This document shows positions 5,556-12,012 of a stretch of 12,012 nucleotides of DNA, piece after piece. Both the position numbers and the translations under genes were made by a program. The stretch is from JBCFBK01 sp050173895. GTDB taxonomy: Bacteria; Bacteroidota; Bacteroidia; Bacteroidales; Prolixibacteraceae. Positions within the stretch are counted from its first letter, which is position 1; each line of letters begins with the position of its first letter. Below the pieces are notes generated by a model. It was given only the letters and a program-made list of their open reading frames with translations. It was not told where the DNA came from and searched no databases. Location: contig JBFXKJ010000108.1 of the NCBI GenBank assembly GCA_050173895.1, positions 1 through 12,012 on the forward strand, in the 5' to 3' direction.

Positions 5556-7853
5556 TTACTCGTACCTCAATGCCTCAACTGGGTTTCTCGTTGCCGCTTT
5601 CCAGCTTTGCCAGCTCACGGTTAGCAATGCAATTCCCAGCGCCAGCAATCCCGACAGGGCAAAGATCCACCAACTGAGTGTTGTTTTATAGGCAAAGTTC
5701 TCCAGCCATTTGTGCAAGGCAAACCACGCAAAGGGAGTGGCAATTACAAAGGCAATGATCACCCACCTGACAAAATCTTTGTTGAGCATGGCCATTACTT
5801 CCGATACGCGTGCTCCGTTCACTTTGCGGATACCAATCTCTTTGGTGCGCCTGGTCATGGCGTAGGAGGACAGCGCAAACAGTCCGACGACTGATAAAAA
5901 AACTGCCACGATTGAAAACCAGCCAATAATCTGGTTTACCTTCATATACTCTTTATACTGCTCATTCAACTTATCTTCGGCAAAAAAATAGTTGACCGAT
6001 TCAGACGGGTTTATCTTTTGCCATTCCTCCTTAAGGAGATCGACAACCATGAATGTAGCGCCGGGCTTGGCCCTGACCGACAAGTAGTTCCAATTCGACA
6101 AGTCTTCTTCTTCCGTGAAAAAATGGGCCAGGGGTTGCACTTCCCGTTGTGCTCCCTGATAACTGAAATCATCAACCATTCCAATCAACGTGTTGGGAGT
6201 TCCCGTTTTTGAGGATTCATGCAGAATTTGCCCGGCCACTTTTTCATAACCCAGCTTCTTCATGGCAGTCTTGTTCAATATCATGCTGTTTTGGTAGGTT
6301 GACAAATCCTGATCAAAGCCTGTTCCATCCAGGATATTGACACCGTAAGTTTTGAAATAGTTTTTTCCCACATAAGATTTTCGCAGGGAGATATTTTCAA
6401 CAACACTTCCCGCTTCAGGATAAAAGGTGTTGTAATTTTCGCTGTAAGTACCCGGGATATTTTGGGAAAAACAAACCGATTCCACATAGGGACTGGCTAG
6501 CAGCTTCTCCGAGATTAGCCTGAACTTGCGACTGGCAGCTTTCAAATCCGAATATTGCCAGGCATTCAGTTCGGCCACAATCACATGTTCTTTATCAAAT
6601 TTCGGGTCTTTTTCTATCATGAAAGTGATTTGTTTATGAACCAAAAGGGTCCCCGAAATCAATATAATAGCGATGACAAACTGAACGACCACCAAGGTAT
6701 AGCGGGCGGCATCGGTTCTACCCTTTGAGAACAGATCTCCGCGAAGGTTTTGGCTTAGTCTGGTCCGCACCCAAAACAGCGACGGCAGCAATCCCGACAG
6801 GACGCCTACCAAAAGCCACACGAAAAGAAGCAAAAACAACAGCAGACTGTTTGAGCCAGGATTAAAAAGCAGACGGGTTTCAAACAAACGGTTGAATGAA
6901 GGAAGAAGAAAAATTGTCGACAGGCACCCCACCAATAAAGCAACAAAACTGACCATGAGGCTTTCTGTCATCATCTGGAGGAACAGATAACGACTGGTCG
7001 CACCAGTCTCTTTCTTGATTCCGAGTTCGCGTGTTCTTGAAAATGAACTGGTGATGGTCAGGTTGACAAAATTAACGATGGCAATCACCAAAATACCCAA
7101 GGCGACAATACTTAAGATGATCATCAGCGTACGATTGGATTCCTGATTGGCATGGTAGTCTCTGAAAGCCAACAGGTTCAAGTCAGTCTTGTTCTCTCCC
7201 GCCGGAATGAAGTAATCATGAACGATACCCTGCAGTTTATCATCGATGCGTTCCGGTTTCGTCCCGTCTTTAAGCAAGAGATAGGTCGTCGAAAACGTGT
7301 TGTACCAATCATGTACTTCTTTGATCCAGGGAGAGAGTTCCTCTCCTGTCTCATACGATGCCACCACGCCGAATTTGACAGAGGAATTTTCCGGGATATC
7401 CACAACCCCATTCACTTCCAAAAAGGTATTATCAAATCTCACCTGAAGCCTTTTGCCAACTGCCGGATTGTTTCCAAAATATTTTTCAGCAAAATCTTTG
7501 CTGATCACAATCCCGTACTTTTCGTGAACCCCGCTTCGAACCGGACCTTCAGTAAAGGGAAAACTAAACACCGAAAAAAAGCCGGTATCTACATATTGAA
7601 TGTTCTCAAGAAAAGCTGTTTCTCCGTAACTCATCCGGAAGCCGTCCCAACCAAAAATCCGTGTACCATTTTCCACTTCAGGTACCTGTTCCAGAATCCG
7701 GGGTAACAACAAACCTTTGGTCTGCACTCCTTCCCCCTCCCGAACCCGATATATGTTATCCAGATTTTTATTGAAGTGATTATAGGTAAGATCATTGTAC
7801 ACGTACAAAAAAAGAATCAGAAAGGCAGCAATCCCGATTCCGAGCCCACACAC
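5556..7853 (-). CDS. FtsX/MacB-type ABC transporter permease (5' end frameshifted)
   Basis: The open frame gives 765 aa from a GTG at 7853, but that GTG falls inside the first membrane helix. The true start is probably the ATG at 7923, making about 788 aa after correcting one base (see the 7854..7923 entry). The layout is that of the Bacteroidota MacB_PCD-FtsX-FtsX permeases: a first helix (CGLGIGIAAFLILFLYVY), a periplasmic MacB_PCD region to about residue 240, a three-helix FtsX block (about 243-405), a second periplasmic region, and a terminal FtsX block with RTKEIGIRKVNGA and the tail KAATRNPVEALRYE. There is no ATP-binding domain, so a separate ATPase is needed. Such permeases extrude or release substrates from the cell envelope; the substrate here is unknown. 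No promoter was seen, so it is probably read through from the permease gene ending at 8093. Confidence 0.85.
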   Translation of the reverse strand: MCGLGIGIAAFLILFLYVYNDLTYNHFNKNLDNIYRVREGEGVQTKGLLLPRILEQVPEVENGTRIFGWDGFRMSYGETAFLENIQYVDTGFFSVFSFPFTEGPVRSGVHEKYGIVISKDFAEKYFGNNPAVGKRLQVRFDNTFLEVNGVVDIPENSSVKFGVVASYETGEELSPWIKEVHDWYNTFSTTYLLLKDGTKPERIDDKLQGIVHDYFIPAGENKTDLNLLAFRDYHANQESNRTLMIILSIVALGILVIAIVNFVNLTITSSFSRTRELGIKKETGATSRYLFLQMMTESLMVSFVALLVGCLSTIFLLPSFNRLFETRLLFNPGSNSLLLFLLLFVWLLVGVLSGLLPSLFWVRTRLSQNLRGDLFSKGRTDAARYTLVVVQFVIAIILISGTLLVHKQITFMIEKDPKFDKEHVIVAELNAWQYSDLKAASRKFRLISEKLLASPYVESVCFSQNIPGTYSENYNTFYPEAGSVVENISLRKSYVGKNYFKTYGVNILDGTGFDQDLSTYQNSMILNKTAMKKLGYEKVAGQILHESSKTGTPNTLIGMVDDFSYQGAQREVQPLAHFFTEEEDLSNWNYLSVRAKPGATFMVVDLLKEEWQKINPSESVNYFFAEDKLNEQYKEYMKVNQIIGWFSIVAVFLSVVGLFALSSYAMTRRTKEIGIRKVNGARVSEVMAMLNKDFVRWVIIAFVIATPFAWFALHKWLENFAYKTTLSWWIFALSGLLALGIALLTVSWQSWKAATRNPVEALRYE

Positions 7854-7923
7854 GTTAATGAAAAAGGTAATTTTTCTTTTTCAGCAAAAACCGGATACTG
7901 TTTTTTTGTTGCAATATGCTCAT
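7854..7923 (-). pseudogene. Out-of-frame 5' end of the permease at 5556..7853
   Basis: From the ATG at 7923 the minus strand encodes MSILQQKNSIRFLLKKK, a normal start for this permease family. The frame then runs to a TAA at 7855-7857. Removing one A from the A5 run at 7871-7875 would give LLKKKITFFINVCGLGIG, joining smoothly to the downstream frame. The next run, at 7877-7881, is also A5, so this is a short homopolymer-rich slip site. It may be a real inactivating or phase-variable frameshift, or a sequencing error. Confidence 0.6.
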
Positions 7924-7992
7924 AACCAAAAAAATAAAGCATTACTTTCATTTAAAAAATCTTCCGCTACAAATTCAGCGGATGCCCTGGCA

Positions 7993-8043
7993 TTATTCAG
8001 ACCGCAGCGCTTCCACCGGGTTCCGGGATGTCGTTGTCTGTCA
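7993..8043 (-). pseudogene. C-terminal remnant of another FtsX-type permease
   Basis: The minus strand encodes QTTTSRNPVEALRSE followed by TAA at 7993-7995, closely matching the tails ATRNPVEALRYE and ATKNPVESLRYE of the neighbouring permeases. An in-frame TGA lies directly upstream at 8041-8043, so only about 15 codons survive. It sits in the 169-bp gap between the full-length permease and the frameshifted one. The simplest reading is the scar left when a further array member was lost by recombination. Confidence 0.6.
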
Positions 8044-8092
8044 CTGAAGCGGCATCCACACAGGGGTTAAGCCGCGGCATCAATGGCTCGTC

Positions 8093-10429
8093 TCACTCGT
8101 ATCTCAGACTTTCTACGGGATTCTTAGTCGCCGCTTTCCAGCTTTGCCAGCTTACCGTCAGCAGTGCAATTCCCAGCACCAGCAAGCCGGCCAGTGCAAA
8201 TATCCACCAGCTTAGCGTGGTCTTATAGGCAAAGCTTTCGAGCCAGTTTCGCATAGCATACCAGGCAAGGGGTGTGGCCAGCAGAAAGGCAACCATAACC
8301 CAGCGGATAATGTCGCGGTTCAGCATGGTCACCACTTCGGCAATGGTGGCTCCGTTCACTTTGCGGATGCCGATCTCCTTGATCCGGTCGCGGCAAATGA
8401 AGATGATCAGCCCAAGCAGTCCGGTAACCGCCAGCAGCATGCACCACAACGACACGAACTCAATAAAATGTGCCATCCGTTCTTCCTTATCGTACAGCTT
8501 GTTCAGCGCATCGTCCAGGAATTTCACTTCCAGTTGGTTTTTCGGATCAAACTTCCGTGCGGTATTCAAAATAAATGCGAGCGTCTGCGTGTAATTGCCC
8601 GGCTTCAACCGAAGGATCAGGTTATTCTTCCGGGTGTCGGTCCGCCAGAACAGCATGGGTTCCACTTCTTCCTTCAGCGAAGAAAAGTTAATGTTCTCAG
8701 CCACACCGACAATCGGTCCGGCAAAATCAAAGCCGGGAATCGTACGCTCGAGCGGGTTCGTCCATCCAAACTTCTCAACCGCCTTTTCATTCAGGATGAA
8801 GCTGTTCACATCGGCCTGCGATCCTTTGGCAAAGCCGCGCCCCTCAGCAATCTTAATTCCGAAGAAATCAAGAAAACGGTCGTCTACCGGCCAGCTTTTC
8901 AACTGGATATATTGGCCGTCCACTTCGCGGCCCCAGCCCATGCCCACTCCTCCCGGGAGGAACTGTGAGTAGGTATAATCGGCAATGCTGCTGTTCGCCA
9001 TCAGCTCGTTGGCCAGCGCCTGGTGGTGTTCGCGCAACACATCGGTGGTATTCATGTAAACCACGTGCTCTTTGTTAATGCCCAGATCGAAGTTGCGCCA
9101 ATAGTTTAACTGTTTCTCAATGACCAAAGCCGATGCCAGCAGGGCAATGGTAAAAATGAACTGGATGGTAACCAGCACATTCCGGAATGCCTTTCCTTTT
9201 CCGGAGAAACGGACATTCCCCTTGACCGACTGGGCCAGCGGCGATGAGGTAATGTACCGGGCCGGATACAAACCTGCCAGCACGCCGAAGCCCAGGGCAA
9301 AAAGGAAAAACCAGAACAGGAACCAGGGGCGCCCCGCCAGACTTAATCCGCCAATATCGAACAGCGAAGCGATTGCTGCATAAACCGCCAGGTAGATGCC
9401 CACCGACAAGATCATCGCACAAGCCGACAGGATCACCGACTCGACGACGATCTGCCCCATTGCTGAGAATCGCTTCCCGCCCAGGATCTGCAAAACCGAC
9501 AAGGCTTTCGCCCGAAGCGGCGCCTGCGAAGTTGAAAAGTTGATGAAATTGACTGCCCCCATGATGGCCAGGATCACGGCCAGCAGGGTCAGAACATTTA
9601 AAATAACAGGATTCACATGGCTAAACTGGGCATCGTTCACAAAATGGATTTCCTCCAGCGGGCGTAAAACAATGAAGGCCTGATTCGGGAAGCGAGTCTT
9701 CATCTCCCGCAGGGCTTCAGCGACAACCGGAGTCTTCTCAATCTTCTCGGCTACCGTAAGCGGACCGCTCTTGTCGCGAAGCTTCATAAAAATAGCAAAG
9801 CTCCATTCCGACCAGTCATTCACACTATACAGGTTAGCACTAACACAGGTCGAAAATGAAAGAAGGAAGTCGGCCTTGAATGATGAATTTTCAGGGAAAT
9901 CGCTCATCACCCCGGTCACTTTGTACACTGCATTGTCAACGAGCACGCTTTCACCCAGAGGATTTGCCTCGCCAAACAGCTTTTTTGCATATTCCGACGT
10001 GAGAACCACCGAATAAGGGTCTTTCAGTGCCGTTGCCCGTTCGCCCAAAAGCAAAGGGAACGAGAACAGGTCGAAAAAAGAATCACCGGCAAATAGCATG
10101 TCAGTCCGGAAGGCGGTATTGGCCTCCTCCAGTTTCGGCGTAGTGAGCTTACCGTCGCGAAAAAAGAACACACACAGTTGATCCACTTCCGGCACGCTTT
10201 TTTCAATCACATCGGTAATCGCGGCCGGCACCGAACTTCCGTAGGCCTTGGTTTCGAGCCGGTACACCAGAGAACCCTTTTCATGGAAGCGGTCAAAGCT
10301 CTTTTCAAAACTCACATATAAGGTCAGGACAATCATCCCGACAAATGAAACCACCAGACTAATCATGGTCAGCACCGAAGAGGTCCGGTACTTTAAAACT
10401 GCTTTTAGGATGCGTTTAAACTGAATCAT
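8093..10429 (-). CDS. FtsX/MacB-type ABC transporter permease, full length
   Basis: 778 aa, the usual length for this family. Domains in order: cytoplasmic start MIQFKRILKAVLKYR; helix 1 (about 17-39); MacB_PCD periplasmic region (40-272) with typical FDLFSFPLLLGE (119-130) and DFPENSSFKADFLLSF (177-192); FtsX block of three helices (about 275-300, 325-355, 367-390); a fourth helix at 418-437; second periplasmic region (440-655) with an EGRGF motif (529-533); terminal FtsX block with RIKEIGIRKVNGA (682-694) and tail KNPVESLRYE. There is no ATPase domain. The ATG at 10429 is preceded by an A-rich leader and, further up, a sigma-54-like promoter with paired upstream sites. Probably works with a partner permease and an ATPase encoded outside the window. 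Substrate unknown. Confidence 0.92.
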   Translation of the reverse strand: MIQFKRILKAVLKYRTSSVLTMISLVVSFVGMIVLTLYVSFEKSFDRFHEKGSLVYRLETKAYGSSVPAAITDVIEKSVPEVDQLCVFFFRDGKLTTPKLEEANTAFRTDMLFAGDSFFDLFSFPLLLGERATALKDPYSVVLTSEYAKKLFGEANPLGESVLVDNAVYKVTGVMSDFPENSSFKADFLLSFSTCVSANLYSVNDWSEWSFAIFMKLRDKSGPLTVAEKIEKTPVVAEALREMKTRFPNQAFIVLRPLEEIHFVNDAQFSHVNPVILNVLTLLAVILAIMGAVNFINFSTSQAPLRAKALSVLQILGGKRFSAMGQIVVESVILSACAMILSVGIYLAVYAAIASLFDIGGLSLAGRPWFLFWFFLFALGFGVLAGLYPARYITSSPLAQSVKGNVRFSGKGKAFRNVLVTIQFIFTIALLASALVIEKQLNYWRNFDLGINKEHVVYMNTTDVLREHHQALANELMANSSIADYTYSQFLPGGVGMGWGREVDGQYIQLKSWPVDDRFLDFFGIKIAEGRGFAKGSQADVNSFILNEKAVEKFGWTNPLERTIPGFDFAGPIVGVAENINFSSLKEEVEPMLFWRTDTRKNNLILRLKPGNYTQTLAFILNTARKFDPKNQLEVKFLDDALNKLYDKEERMAHFIEFVSLWCMLLAVTGLLGLIIFICRDRIKEIGIRKVNGATIAEVVTMLNRDIIRWVMVAFLLATPLAWYAMRNWLESFAYKTTLSWWIFALAGLLVLGIALLTVSWQSWKAATKNPVESLRYE

Positions 10430-10455
10430 GGATCGTGTTTTTATTTATTCTCAGA

Positions 10456-10483
10456 CAGGCCAACCGGCTCTGGCCGGTTCCTG
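10456..10483 (-). other. Leader stem-loop before the full-length permease
   Basis: AACCGGC (10462-10468) pairs perfectly with GCCGGTT (10473-10479) around a 4-base loop. CAGG (10456-10459) and CCTG (10480-10483) extend the stem past a two-base bulge. With the predicted start near 10485, the stem would sit at the 5' end of the mRNA, where it could protect the transcript. No U-run follows, so a terminator is unlikely. Confidence 0.4.
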
Positions 10484-10496
10484 CTGTCCTGTAAAT

Positions 10497-10511
10497 TCAA
10501 AACCTGTGCCC
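10497..10511 (-). promoter_or_regulatory. Sigma-54-like -24/-12 promoter of the full-length permease
   Basis: The minus strand reads GGGCAC-AGGTT-TTGA, against the consensus TGGCAC-N5-TTGC. The -24 GG and the spacing are right, but the last C of the -12 box is A. A start near 10485 gives a leader of about 56 nt. Support comes from paired dyad sites about 81 to 117 bp upstream of the start, the same geometry as at the next promoter. Confidence 0.5.
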
Positions 10512-10565
10512 TCGCTTTAACTCGCTGATAATAAAACCAGGGAAACCGACAACAGCTTCCCCACC

Positions 10566-10602
10566 TGTAAAAATTTTTGACAACTCCACACTTTTTTTGA
10601 CA
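10566..10602. promoter_or_regulatory. Paired upstream activator sites (NtrC-type pattern)
   Basis: TGTAAAAATTTTTGACA (10566-10582) is a near-palindrome. A second site, CCACACTTTTTTTGACA (10586-10602), shares its right half TTTTTGACA, 20 bp further up. Both lie 81 to 117 bp above the predicted sigma-54 start, where enhancer-binding activators normally sit. The rest of the 245-bp gap 10430..10674 holds only the promoter and the leader hairpin; its short open frames look like no protein I know. Confidence 0.5.
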
Positions 10603-10674
10603 CTCCGAACGGCCCAAACCGCCATCAGTTCCCAAAGAAAATACACAAGTAAGTAACGCCTGTCATCTGAAGCC

Positions 10675-11643
10675 TCATTCGTAGCGGAGCGCTTCCACCG
10701 GATTGCGGGTGGCAGCAAACGACAGGTAATTAAATTCGAAGGGATCGTTCGGAAAGGTATTCTCAAACTCCCGGGTCAGGATAGCCCTGGCTTCCCCGAG
10801 CCTGGCGGGATCGACCCGAAAGGCAAACGTCCGGTTCCCCAGAATCTCTTCCGGGGCCAAAATCATCACTGCAGGTTCAATCCCATTGTGAAGATCTTTA
10901 TAAACAAAGTCTTTCACGACACCAACTACCGTCAGCCGGTCGTTATTCAGCCTCATCCCAATGGGATTATCCCAGCCAAAGCACCTGGCAGCCGTCTCGT
11001 TAATCAGGCATCCTCTTCCTGTGTCGCCCGGAAACTGCCGCGAAAAATCGCGGCCGGCAACGAGCCGGATATTCATATTCCCGATAAAGTCATGATTGAT
11101 CCTGTTAAACCGGCAATTGATCTTTTCGTCCTGATTGCCGCCCTCCCAGTTAGTCATGAACTTGTCGGCCATTGCTTTCGACAAAACGATGCTGAACGGG
11201 TCGTTCAAGGCTCCGGTTTGCGTTCCTTCCAGAAAATGAAAGCTGAATACGTCAAAAAAACAACTGTCGGCATAATAGCCTTTTTCATCATAGATTTGAC
11301 GCTCGGCCACTGCCGAAAGAAACTTCCCCCCGTTTTCACGGGTCACGGTTATTTTCTCGAACTCGGGGAATCGTCTTTCAAGCAATTGAGCTGTAATGGG
11401 GCGGGAATGAGGCGAAATATCGTTCCCGTCCATCGCATACAACGTTTTGGCATAATGACGCTGAATGCGGTAGATCCGGTCATACTTCACATTCCATTTG
11501 TCCCAGCTCAGCTCATACTGCACAAACAAACCAATCAGAATGAATGCCGCAAAACCCAGAGCAAGCCCGATAATATTCATTGGTGAATATCCTTTATGTT
11601 TCAGGATATTCCTGACAGATATTTTCCAAAGAGCAGACCACAT
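10675..11643 (-). CDS. FtsX/MacB-type permease derivative lacking both transmembrane blocks
   Basis: 322 aa, against about 790 for the family. The start MWSALWKISVRNILKHKGYS and helix 1 (about 22-43) are normal, as is the front of the MacB_PCD region up to SIVLSKAMADKF (151-162). There the sequence jumps to MTNWEGGNQDEKI and then RINHDFIGNMNIRLVAGRDF (181-200), which belongs to the second periplasmic region; the first FtsX block and about 400 residues are absent. After PFEFNYLSF (301-309) it jumps to the tail AATRNPVEALRYE, omitting the whole terminal FtsX block with its EIGIRK motif. Both joins are in frame. The result is a single-helix protein with fused periplasmic pieces that cannot form a normal permease. 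It may be a decayed gene with two deletions or a repurposed accessory protein. It has its own sigma-54-like promoter. Confidence 0.75.
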   Translation of the reverse strand: MWSALWKISVRNILKHKGYSPMNIIGLALGFAAFILIGLFVQYELSWDKWNVKYDRIYRIQRHYAKTLYAMDGNDISPHSRPITAQLLERRFPEFEKITVTRENGGKFLSAVAERQIYDEKGYYADSCFFDVFSFHFLEGTQTGALNDPFSIVLSKAMADKFMTNWEGGNQDEKINCRFNRINHDFIGNMNIRLVAGRDFSRQFPGDTGRGCLINETAARCFGWDNPIGMRLNNDRLTVVGVVKDFVYKDLHNGIEPAVMILAPEEILGNRTFAFRVDPARLGEARAILTREFENTFPNDPFEFNYLSFAATRNPVEALRYE

Positions 11644-11691
11644 AACAATTCAGTTTAGCAATTCTTTAACCACCTTATCCGTCCCCCTCCG

Positions 11692-11706
11692 GCACGTTCC
11701 ATGCCT
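11692..11706 (-). promoter_or_regulatory. Sigma-54-like -24/-12 promoter of the shortened permease
   Basis: The minus strand reads AGGCAT-GGAAC-GTGC, with GG and GC separated by exactly 10 bases as in TGGCAC-N5-TTGC. The flanking bases deviate (A for T, T for C, G for T). The start would be near 11680, giving a leader of about 37 nt before the ATG at 11643. The element alone is modest; the paired sites upstream strengthen it. Confidence 0.5.
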
Positions 11707-11759
11707 AATCCATACGGAACTGATATCCAAAAATATGAAAATAAGGTTGTGAGCTAAAG

Positions 11760-11798
11760 TGTAAAAATATCTGCCAGTTATTGTAAAAATATTGAACA
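11760..11798. promoter_or_regulatory. Paired TGTAAAAAT activator sites
   Basis: TGTAAAAATATCTGCCA (11760-11776) and TGTAAAAATATTGAACA (11782-11798) are direct copies 22 bp apart. Both match the TGTAAAAATTTTTGACA site found above the next permease gene. They lie 80 to 118 bp above the predicted sigma-54 start. Confidence 0.52.
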
Positions 11799-12012
11799 AT
11801 GGGATGCTGATTGTTTCCTGCCCATTCTATCTGTGAAATCCAATAAAAACCTTCTACAAGTGCATAGACTGAACCCGGCGGGTGTCGTTCAACCCTGGAA
11901 CAATCGCTGGGCGTTGCATGTCGCTCGTGTTCCTTTTATCCGGGGCAGGTATTTTTATTCTTTAATTTGGTCCACAGTTATAACGTTGGAGATTTTTGTT
12001 TACGCTTTCCAA
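11799..12012. other. No recognisable gene
   Basis: I see no credible open frame, RNA gene or repeat here. It may be intergenic DNA, or contain the 3' end of a gene that lies mostly beyond the window. Confidence 0.4.

Noticed and set aside
5531..5557. Small GTCGC/GCGAC hairpin followed by T residues next to the permease stop
   Set aside because: Only a 5-bp stem with a 3-base loop, in plus-strand sense and running into the end of the permease gene; too weak to call.
7152..7706. Plus-strand open frame of 184 codons
   Set aside because: Antisense to the conserved MacB_PCD region of the permease; composition looks like a shadow frame.
10441..10766. Two minus-strand open frames in the gap above the full-length permease
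   Set aside because: They overlap the promoter, activator sites and leader hairpin, and one runs into the shortened permease in another frame. No signal peptide or family motif.
10888..11586. Plus-strand open frame of 232 codons
   Set aside because: It lies wholly opposite the shortened permease, which has clear family motifs. The plus-strand translation has no recognisable domain.

Overview
The window looks like chromosomal DNA of a Bacteroidota bacterium, probably Bacteroidales or Marinilabiliales. This rests on the protein families (FtsX/MacB-type permease arrays without their own ATPase, NVEALA-like leader peptides, a 6-bladed beta-propeller lipoprotein, a membrane-spanning TPR regulator with a terminal helix-turn-helix), on the lack of strong Shine-Dalgarno sites, and on a TAnnTTTG-type -7 element. 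Every supported gene is on the minus strand, so the window is read from high to low coordinates. No tRNA, rRNA, CRISPR array, transposase or integrase was found.

Right part (about 12012 to 5556): an FtsX/MacB-type permease array. It opens with a shortened permease (10675..11643, 322 aa) that keeps the first membrane helix, pieces of both periplasmic regions and the canonical C-terminal tail, but lacks both transmembrane blocks. Next come a full-length permease (8093..10429, 778 aa), a short tail remnant of a further permease (7993..8040), and a near full-length permease (5556..7923) whose first 17 or so codons are split from the rest by one extra base in an A/T run. The first two genes are each preceded by a sigma-54-like -24/-12 element, and about 80 to 118 bp above the predicted start lie paired sites resembling TGTAAAAATTTTTGACA. 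The spacing is the same in both cases, which suggests control by an NtrC-type activator encoded elsewhere. No ABC ATPase lies in the window.

Middle (5555 to 5159): a 397-bp gap with a terminator-shaped hairpin in plus-strand sense, an imperfect 11-bp tandem repeat of about seven units, and a perfect 10-bp inverted repeat around the likely promoter of the next gene.

Left part (5158 to 84): a cassette in the order membrane-spanning TPR/HTH regulator, small secreted peptide without cysteine, O-antigen-ligase/PglL-like multispanning protein with C-terminal TPRs, small secreted Cys-rich peptide, shortened beta-propeller lipoprotein. Both peptides carry a hydrophobic leader and a degenerate NVEALA-like motif. 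The first peptide has a recognisable Bacteroidota -7 element with two GGGTGCAA repeats one helical turn apart upstream, a plausible target for the adjacent regulator. I infer a regulated export and surface-modification system for small peptides in which the ligase-like enzyme may attach a glycan to them; this is a hypothesis. The leftmost kilobase is visibly more AT-rich than the permease array, and the propeller gene there appears broken.
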